Positions 56,071 through 64,000 of a stretch of 64,000 nt of DNA are shown here, piece after piece. This DNA comes from Cynocephalus volans (taxonomy: Eukaryota > Chordata > Mammalia > Dermoptera > Cynocephalidae): the NCBI RefSeq assembly GCF_027409185.1, contig NC_084462.1:157715490-157779489 (forward strand), given 5' to 3'. The position numbers were made by a program, and so were the translations under genes. The notes beneath the pieces are model-generated. The model had not been told where the DNA came from, did not search any database, and saw nothing but the letters and a program-made list of their open reading frames with translations. Numbering within the stretch: position 1 is the stretch's first letter; every line of letters begins with the position of its first letter.

Positions 56071-56979
56071 CAAAGGATTCCACCATCTCCATTCCTGCCC
56101 TCCAAGGGTTTGCAGTACAACTGGAAGACAAAACCCACAGCAGGGAGGGAGTCAGAGTGACAGAGAGCTGCCGAGGGCAGTGGGAGTTTGGGACAGAAGA
56201 TTCCCCAGGGGGCTAGAACAGTTGAAGACGGGCCCTATGGAGAAGTGCAATGTGTAGGGGCTGGGAGAGGCCTAGGCTAATGGAGGAGGCATGCTGGGGT
56301 CACCAGGTTATGAGGAAGTGCCCACTGGGTGCAGAGGGCTACGAAGGGAACTACCTTGCCAGTCAGGACGCGGGCATTGTATGCTACGAAAGGTCACTCC
56401 TACATGCTAGGGTTCCAGCCTTTCCAATGCTACTACAGCTCCTGGAAGCCATCTTACTAGGAGTGTTTCCTTCCAACCCCATGTGCTGAGGCTGAGCAGG
56501 AAGGCAAGAGTGATAGGGAGCTCCCAGAGGCCCTTCTTTGGGTGCAGAGAGAGGTCTAGAGATCGCTGATGTCCCCAGTTGAGCTCTCCAGCAGCTTCTG
56601 GCTGATTGCCTGGGAAATACACAACCCTCTGCCTTTGGTCTCCAACTGGGAGGACCCTGTGGATCACTTAGAAAAACTAGACACATTAATTCATGCTTGA
56701 CTCATCCAAATGGGACACTAAGAGCTTGGATGAGTCAGGGTTTTATAAGAAGTGATCAGAGGGAGGAGCAGGGTCCTTGGGGAATGTGGCCTGGCCTGAG
56801 AACAGAATCTCCAACTCTGGCTGCAGGATTCCTACTTACACCCATCACTCTGAAATGCAGACTTGGAATTCCTAGAAATCACCTCGCATCCCTACCTCTG
56901 CACAGTCCCTCCCACCCCCACGCCCACCCACAGTCCTGCTTTTCTGCCTGGCCAACTCATATTCATCCTGCACAACCTG
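56071..56979. other. Intergenic, unrecognised
   Basis: No gene is supported. A short frame of 100 codons on the - strand (56384-56686) has no recognisable motif. Confidence 0.5.
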
Positions 56980-57215
56980 GATGTTGCCTCCTCTGAGAAG
57001 TCTTCTAGTCTGCCCATGGCTGAGTGAGTGCTCTCCTCCAGGCTCCACAGTGCACTGTCCTCCCACCAGCACTCATACTACTGAATCACATGGATCTGCA
57101 ATTTGTCCTCTTCCCAGTGAGCTTCCTGAGGTCAGCTACTGGGTCTCATTCATCTTTGCATTCCTGGTTCTTGGCATCATGCCTGGCATGGTGTCAGCAT
57201 CAGTGAATGTTTGAG
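56980..57215 (+). repeat. L2 LINE 3' part
   Basis: TTGCCTCCTCTGAGAAGTCT, CCCAGTGAGCTTCCTGAGG, TTTGCATTCCTGGTTCTTGG and the terminal GTGAATGTTTGAGGAATGAG match L2. Confidence 0.75.
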
Positions 57216-58239
57216 GAATGAGAGGAGTAGCTGGGCCTGTACCACACATAGAGAGAGGAACGAGGGCAGAAACAGAGGCCAACATTAGGAACAGCTGAGC
57301 TACCCGCAGGCACCATCTGAGCTGGTGAGCATGTTCATGGTTCTGTCTCATCTCTAAAGCCTCTCAGATAAGACAGGAGCAATGCTTCCTTGCTCCCTGC
57401 CCATCCCTCCTTCTCTCCCTGGCAGGAGGGGCTGCCTCCCAAGCATCCCTGAGAGGATGCCCCAAGGCAGGGCAGGAGGAAGCTGAGGGGGAATCTCATG
57501 AGGAGGAATGAGCCCAGTTGAAAGACGCATGGTACAGAGTGTGCCAGGGCATTTGGGAGACCAAATGCATGGATGGTGACAAGGACAATCATGTTCCTAG
57601 GGAAAGAGATTGATTCCTGGGACTTAAGGACTGACATTATAGTGGAGGGGGACATGGGTTCAAGTGTCCTCAAGTTTGTCCTCTTTCCAAAGCTCCTTGG
57701 GTTCCTGAAGCCTAGAATGAAGCAGTTTCTATTTCACCTGATCTGACACGAGGGCATGGGCCAAAGCAGAGTACCCACTTTCTGGATGAGAATATAGAGG
57801 TACTGGAGAGCCAAGTGTCTCACTCCATCTGACACTGGGTGTAGGGGCCAGAGGATCATTGCCACAGGCAGATGGTTCTACTGTGGCTTTGGGAGTCAGA
57901 GTGTTGTGCTGCATTTTATGACCAGCAGATGTCCCCTGAACCCCTTCCTCCAGACAAGGTTGCAGAGTGGTGAGTTAAGAATGACACTATTGACTGCCAA
58001 TGACAGAGGCTACTGCTTTGGGCAACCCTGAACCTCAGCCTCATGATCTTCTCCATATCCCAGTGCTCCTGATGGCCTGTCCTTTGAGGTCACCCTAGTC
58101 ACCCTGTCTCAACCTTCAGGGCCATCTTGAGTCTTCTCCCCAGTACCCCTCTGAGCATGTCCCATTGTCTGTGAATTGTCTTTAATACCTTTTCCCTCCT
58201 TACCAGTCCACAGATACTACCACTCAGATGCTTGTCACA
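57216..58239. other. Intergenic, unrecognised
   Basis: No gene or clear repeat is seen. Confidence 0.5.
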
Positions 58240-58730
58240 TGTCACTCAGATATAATATCTATGCCTTTTATCAGGTCCCTCAAACTCCAGTTTCTTCCAC
58301 TTCAAGCCTATCCTCCAAGGCTCTACTTTTCTGAAATCTAGCTCTGATCATGCCACTCTCTTGCTCAAAACCTTCAATGGTTCCCTACTGCCTGTGAAAT
58401 TCACTCCAGATCCCTTAGCCTGGAATTCAAAGCCCTCTTGCTGGGGTCCTGACCCTCAGCCTTAACTCCCTGGGCATCTTCATCATGTCCCCTACACTCC
58501 GAGGCTCCAGTCCTGTTCCTTCTCCCTGGAAAGCCCTCTCCGTCCCTCTCCACCTGCTGAAATCTCATCCATCCTTCCAGGCCCTGCACAAATGGAGCTC
58601 CCTAGTCCTGACAGCTGGATGTGCTCTCTCACTCCTCTGAGGCTGGGAGCTCCTCAGGACAGAGTTGTCTTGTCTGTTTTCAAGCCCCACAATGTGCATA
58701 GCACAGTGCTGGGCACATCAGGGGAATAAG
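58240..58730 (+). repeat. L2 LINE 3' part
   Basis: GCTCTGATCATGCCACTCTC, TTGCTCAAAACCTTCAATGG, TTCCCTACTGCCTGTGAAAT and CAATGTGCATAGCACAGTGC are L2 in order. It may continue as a related ancient repeat to about 58890. Confidence 0.82.
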
Positions 58731-60229
58731 AGATGTGGAGTAAGCAAAAGAGCACAAGATCTGTGCATTCATTTACCTAAACTTATCGAGTACCTACTAC
58801 ATGCCTAGTTCCTGCTGGGCATCAAGTATGCAATGGTGAACAAGGCAGGTGTGGTGTCTGCCCTGTGGAGTGTAGACAGCCCATGCTCTGAATGTGCTGA
58901 TGGTTAGCCACAGCTCCATTCATCCAGCTCCCCTAGCACATCTGCGGGCTGCCTTGCTGGTTGCTTGTTGGTGTGTGTTCAGGGAACGCAGACCATATGG
59001 CCTAGGCTGAAGTTTCTTCAAGAGCCCAAATAAAATCATCACTTTGCAGTGTGTCCTCCATCAGTCCAGGCCTGCATGCTGCATGCAGTTAGGGTGCATC
59101 AGAGGCCATGGCCATTCACCTACTCAGTGCCCACTCCCTGCAGGGCTCACTCCCCTCCCAGCTGCCCTCACGCTGGCAGCCCAAGGTCTCCAAGTGTCAT
59201 AGGGGCTGAGAGGGCAGAGGGCACTGGCTGATCCTCAGAGTTATCCTCTTCATTCTCTTTCCCACCTGCCATCTGTCATGAGGAGGGAAGGGAGAGGAGG
59301 AGGAGGAGCAGGAGGAGACGGTGGAAGGTGTTCTCAGGTAAGATATTCCATCCCTCGTCCCATGAGTCTACAGACCCCAGCTCCATAGGCCTGCTGCTAA
59401 CCAGGGCTGATATTCACGTATTTGTCACCATACAGCCCCTGCCAATCACAACGGATGCTGGCTGAGGGCTGGAGCAGGGTCCTGGGGGCCCCATGCAAGG
59501 CCAGGTATTACCCCTTTAGTTGCTGGATTGTGGAGTGAGCCAGGGGTCCCCAGGGAGGAGCCAGGTCAGCAGGGATGGGTTACTTAGGGAATCTGGGCCA
59601 TGCTTACTTACCAACTTGGACAGAATATTTTTAATACTTATTTAAATATTTGAAAAGCTAATATGACTGCATCAGTTCATTCCAGCCCTGCCAGCCTGCC
59701 GCCAACCACAGCGCCACATACAATCATATCAAATCCAATTTAAAACCACATACTGTATTGATGTTCTTCATTGCCAATACAGGGCCATGTGTACAAATGC
59801 TGCTCAAGTCCCACACCTGGCAACCTCGCAACCATCACCCCCATTGGCCAGTCTGCCAGGAACTGACCCACCCCTCCTCTGTCCCTCCCCCCACAGATCT
59901 CTCTTTGCCCCTCTGTGGATGTCAGTTCTCACTGTGCTGAGACTCCAGGAGACTGGAAATGGCAGGGCTGGCTTCCAAGCTTGAGCTCTGGGGTCAAGAG
60001 AGAGCCAAGGCCTGAATTGCCCTAGCCCTCTTCCCTCTCCCTTCCACTGCTTAAGTAGTATGGCCAGAATTGGGGGTGCAGATACTCCCAGTAATTCCTC
60101 CATCGAGGCAGCTTAGGCTGTCCTTCAGTCCTTTGTGCCACATCCTTTCCCTCCAAGTGACCTGCCCTGCTGACCACCGAGATTTCAGAGTGGCCTTTTT
60201 TCAGGGAGTGTGAGCCAGTGCACAAGGGA
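58731..60229. other. Intergenic; AT-rich block and purine tract
   Basis: 59280-59330 is a GAGGAGG-rich purine tract. 59610-59770 is AT-rich with several homeodomain-type cores (TTTTTAATAC, CAATTTAAAACC) between GC-richer flanks, which could be a conserved enhancer. No gene is seen. Confidence 0.4.
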
Positions 60230-60365
60230 GCAGTGGCAAGGTACCACTGATGGCAGGGATCTTGTTGTCCTGTTCATCACTGTATTGCCAGTGCCTGGAA
60301 GAGACTTGGCACATAGTTGGTGCTCAATAAATATATGTAGGGTGAATGAATGACTTAATGAATTA
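60230..60365 (+). repeat. L2 LINE 3' end
   Basis: GATGGCAGGGATCTTGTTGT, CAGTGCCTGGAAGAGACTTG and GGTGCTCAATAAATATATG with GAATGAATGA units are L2. Confidence 0.8.
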
Positions 60366-61714
60366 ATGTGGGAGGGAGAACTATGAGCAGGCCAAGCCAT
60401 TACTACATTAGCCCTTTAGAGGCATAAAGGTAGGACCAAGGTAAAGTCCTCCCAAGCTCTGCTCAAGAACTCCGGGTATTGTGCAGAAACCCTTGGGGTG
60501 GCTGTGGCCACCTGCTGGACACAGCAGGGTGTGGGCTTTAGCTCTCCTGCCTGTATGGATGTTGGATTGGCCTGGGATCCAGTCAGGAAGGGGCACTTGT
60601 GTTGTCCCAGCTCCTTCATATGTCCCAAGAGTCTGGTCCTCTGGGTCCCAGAACACATAGCAGGGCCCCCAGCCGGAGCCAGGGATGATCTGGCCATTGC
60701 AACCTTATATTCTGGTCATCCCCACTCCCCAGCCTCAACTCCCCCAATCTCACCCCTCAGAGCTGAGCATGACCTTCTGGCTCTTCTCTCCCCACCACTG
60801 CCTGCACCTGACCCTTATGATGCTCCATCTCACTGCTCTCAAATACCAGCCCCCTCAACCAGGTAGTTCTGTCTCTCCAGTGGCTCTCTGCCCAGTGGCT
60901 TGGTTGGATCGTGAAAGTTTGTATCATGATTTTTGGACCCGTTCCATCCCCACCCTACTGTCTATGAAAGCAAATAACTCACAGGTATCTCTGTAAGATC
61001 TTGCCTCTGGGCCCAGCAATCACAGAGGACACTAGAATCTTGGGAAGGGATGTCTAAGCTCATCTAGAAAGTCCATGTAGAAATCCCTTGCACAGCATGC
61101 CTGGCAGATGACTACCCAGTCCCTGCTGGAAAACCTACCATGGTGGAGCACTCACTACCTCCGCAGGTAGCCATTCAAACATCGAACAGCTTTAGCTGCC
61201 AGAGTGTCCTTTATAGACTGAACTACCTCCCCCGCCCATTTCCCCCTCCCCTAAGCATTCTTCCTCTGTGTTCATAACAACATTCCTCGCCTCCACCTAT
61301 GTCCTGCTACACACACACACACGTGTCCCCTTCTATACTATGATACAGTGACATGCCTCCCTCATTTTTCAGTAACTCCACTTTCTCTCTCCCTTCTTCC
61401 TTGCCTTTCCAGCATCTGGCAAAGACCCAAAGACTGGAGACCAAGGGGGAAGGCTGAAAGAGTGCTTGGGAAAGGCAGTATCCAGCCAGGTCCTGGGCTG
61501 GGCAGGGGTGGCCAGCTGGGCAGGGTGGGCAGGGAACAGCAGCTGAAAATACCAGGCCATTGTTTGCTATCTCTGAGAAAGGACCTTGATCCTTGGGGGT
61601 GGACAGCAAGCTACTGAATTATTTTTCCTTTTGCTGCCCACAATCCTACAGAGGAGATGAGGGCATGTGCCCACCCTTTCCCAACTTCCCTAGCAGGGCT
61701 GACTTGGCTGCCTC
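60366..61714. other. Intergenic, unrecognised
   Basis: A short (CA)n run lies at 61311-61321. No gene is seen. Confidence 0.5.
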
Positions 61715-62159
61715 TCACACATGGTAGTTTTAATCACTTGCCAGCCCACAGGTCCTGGGGAACTTCAACCCAGCAGCAAGAATCCACTCCCCACTCCCAA
61801 CATGGAGCCTGGGAGGAAGGGCTCTAGCAGTCAGCAGTGATGACATGAGACTTGGTAGAGAGCGAATGAGCCAAGCAGAGGGGAAGCAGGCATCCCAAGG
61901 AGAAGAAACAAAAGCAGAGGTATCCTAGCAGCCAGCAGCCACCTGGCCAGCTCGTGAGGGGCCTAGCGATGCCCGGATGGCCCTTCTTCCTCCTTGTCAT
62001 GAGTCACCTGCCGATGTTGTTCTCTATGGGTTGCAGACCTGGGTGCATGCTAAGACCTTACCAGCCCGAGGTTATGGTGGGTCGTGGGTGGTGACAAGGG
62101 TGCAGTGTTCTTACATTCAGGAGGAGTTGACACACACAAAGAAATGATGGCAGTGCCTG
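61715..62159 (-). other. ZDHHC22: Probable ZDHHC22 3' UTR
   Basis: No reading frame continues after the ZDHHC22 stop. The nearest signal on the - strand is ATTAAA (plus TTTAAT, about 61728-61733). No AATAAA is seen close by, so the 3' end is uncertain. Confidence 0.35.
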
Positions 62160-62425
62160 CTACTTGTCCCGCTGCTTGGAGCTCTCACTTCCGACATTGA
62201 ACATAGGGACCAGCAGGCCTAGCAGCCACCTCTTTCCGAAGACCTCCTGTAAATTCTTGCGCCAGGGCCGGGCCCTCACTGCCACCCCCTTTCGCACCTG
62301 GTGGCGGGTCTGCCCCCGAAGGATCAACAGCAGCTGGTGGCAGCAGAAGCCAGCACAGGCCAGGCCGATGGCAAACCAGAGGTACAGCATGAGGATGACG
62401 AACATTTCAGAACCGAGGACAGCTC
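62160..62425 (-). CDS. ZDHHC22: ZDHHC22 last coding exon (C-terminus)
   Basis: ZDHHC22 belongs to the DHHC palmitoyltransferases, membrane enzymes that attach palmitate to cysteines of target proteins. The exon starts after a strong acceptor on the - strand (CCTCCCCCCACAG, exon from 62425) with the last two bases of a split codon, then AVLGSEMFVILMLYLWF. The last transmembrane segment is clear (about 25 hydrophobic residues ending near HQLLLIL). A basic stretch (RHQVRKGVAVRARPWRK) and the C-terminus NVGSESSKQRDK follow, with the stop TAG at 62160-62162. The DHHC catalytic domain is in upstream exons outside the window. Its position tail to tail with CIPC supports the assignment. Confidence 0.9.
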
Positions 62426-64000
62426 CTGTGGGGGGAGGGGAAACACCAGAACAGCTTTACACCCAGGCCACGTACAGAAATGCCATCCAGGCAGGCGCTT
62501 TCCGCTGGAAGGGAGGGAAGGAGATTAATGAGACTGAAGCCACATTTTGTAGCAATCTCAGCACTGCAGCGAGGGAGAGGAAGGATGAACTAGTTGCCCT
62601 AACTTCTTCTTAGTGTTGATGGCTCCTGAGGGTAAAAGGGAGAACTGGGAACCTGAGGGAGAGGGAGGGGAAGCCTGATGAGCTCAGCTAGGAGAGCCCT
62701 CAGCTTCTCAGGGCAGTGCTTAGACACTGTTAACATTTCTGCAGAGTCAGAGATAACCATCTCTCTGCTTTCTCTGTCTGGGATCGAAGCAGGGAGGAGG
62801 GGGTTTTCTCAGGAGGAGAGAGGGGTGAGCTGAGGACCCTCAGGAGGGAGCCAGCGCCTGGGCAGCTGTCTAGACTGCAGGGCCACCTCCCTATGGAGCC
62901 AGAAGCACTCAGGAAAGTGACAACATGATGAAGAACAGGGCACAGTCATCACGAAGAACAAGTCACGAGCTTAGCTTCAAGGGTAGCACAGAGTGCCAAC
63001 TTAGAGAATAATTCAGGCATTAATGTTAGCAGGAGGATGGTGTGGCCACTGGAACATTCGTCCAGAGCTATCCTGTCAGTCAGAGCCTGCTAAGCTTGGA
63101 AGAGGCCCCTAAGGTCATCAGTTGGGCCCCTGGCCATGGGGCAGGACCTCCCCTAAACCACTCTAAATCAAGCACTTCTTATTACTGGTTTTAAATATCC
63201 ACTGAGTAAGAGATCACACACTCTTCCTCAGAGTCTGGGTGGTAGATCCATGCTAGGTTTGAATCTCCCAGCTGTGTGGACTTGCACAAGCTTGCTAACC
63301 TCTCTGAGCTGCAGTTTGTTTATCTGTAAAATGGGTATTGTGATAATAATGACTTCATAGGGTTGCATGATTCAAGGAAATTGTGTACAAAGTGGTAAGC
63401 ATCCTGGTTCACACGTAGTGCATCATTCCCTGCTGAGGGTCATTTTATAGATGAGACTACATCCAAAAAGGGGTCAAGTTTAATTCCTAAGACCATCAAG
63501 CTTTCTCCTCCTTTCCAAGGCTTAGAGTCCTGTCTGAGCTGCAACTGTGGCAGCTGGTAAAGACACCTACCTTGACCTGCCCAGCAGCAGGGCAGTGGGC
63601 CCAGGAGAGAATTTATAAGGCCTCCTTAGCCCTTCTCTCACTGTAGGGCAACACCACCACAACCTCCTCTAGTGAAGTGGGGATACCTGCTCCAGGGACC
63701 CCACCTTACAACCTGTTCTGCTCATGCAAATTTCAACCATATTCCACCGGCCTCCCTTGCCCCAGCCCACCTCTTCCCAGGTTTTCCCCAGGCTCCAATT
63801 TACAGACCCCTGAGAGTTTGGCTTTTAAAACTTGTCCAGTCCGAGCAGTGGGGGACTCAGCAGCTAGGGAGGATGTGGATCCGGTCTGGATTTGCTCATT
63901 AGCATCCTTTTCTTGCCCTTATCCCTAGGAGATTTCATAGCAGGTTTTCCTTTGCAGAGTTGGAGACAAATAGATCCAGCCACCCAGGGGATAGAAAGCT
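62426..64000 (-). other. ZDHHC22: ZDHHC22 intron (partial)
   Basis: Sequence upstream of the last exon on the - strand. It holds a MIR at 63230-63490 and otherwise nothing recognised. The next exon is not in the window. Confidence 0.7.
63230..63490 (+). repeat. MIR SINE
   Basis: AGGTTTGAATCTCCCAGCTG, CTTGCTAACCTCTCTGAGC, TTTATCTGTAAAATGGGTAT and TCATAGGGTTGCATGATTC are in MIR order. Confidence 0.85.

Overview
The window is mammalian nuclear DNA. Two protein-coding genes are recognisable. CIPC (CLOCK-interacting pacemaker) lies on the + strand with three coding exons at 29753-29888, 34103-34272 and 38114-39007, which join in frame to 399 codons. The last coding exon of ZDHHC22 lies on the - strand at 62160-62425. 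The two genes converge tail to tail, the same order as on human 14q24.3. The SINEs are monomers and dimers of a tRNA-Ile-like unit, matching the CYN SINEs described from colugos (Dermoptera). Alu and B1 elements are absent. My best guess for the source is therefore a colugo such as Galeopterus; this is an inference from repeat type.

Layout. 1-2325 is a 5'-truncated antisense L1 running off the left edge. It is followed by an MLT1-type LTR piece and a processed RPL13A pseudogene (2700-3289). 3290-14621 is intergenic, with MIR, L2 and one dimeric SINE. 14626-22344 is an antisense gammaretrovirus-type ERV with gag, pro, pol and env, flanked by a 4-bp target duplication (AAAT); its 3' LTR is complete but almost all of its 5' LTR is gone. 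22380-23290 is the CpG-island promoter of CIPC, with two CACGTG E-boxes, starting about 35 bp from the ERV end. 23031-38113 holds the CIPC introns, with three antisense LTRs, five SINEs and older repeats. 39008 to about 41655 is the CIPC 3' UTR.

The CIPC-ZDHHC22 interval (41656-62159) holds two antisense LTRs and a 4.2-kb antisense class III (ERVL/ERV-S type) provirus at 47502-51673. That provirus has both LTRs, a perfect 5-bp target duplication (AGTGT), a tRNA-Ser-type primer binding site, and a rearranged interior: gag, RNase H, a displaced protease active-site fragment, then integrase. The interval also has an orphan CpG island (about 53030-53660) and a pair of locally duplicated segments about 1.6 kb apart.

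No working novel gene system is evident. The most unusual structures are inside the class III provirus: a protease fragment between RNase H and integrase, and tandem hydrophobic leaders at the start of gag. Next is the ERV whose 5' LTR is lost beside the CIPC promoter. All viral reading frames seen here are broken.
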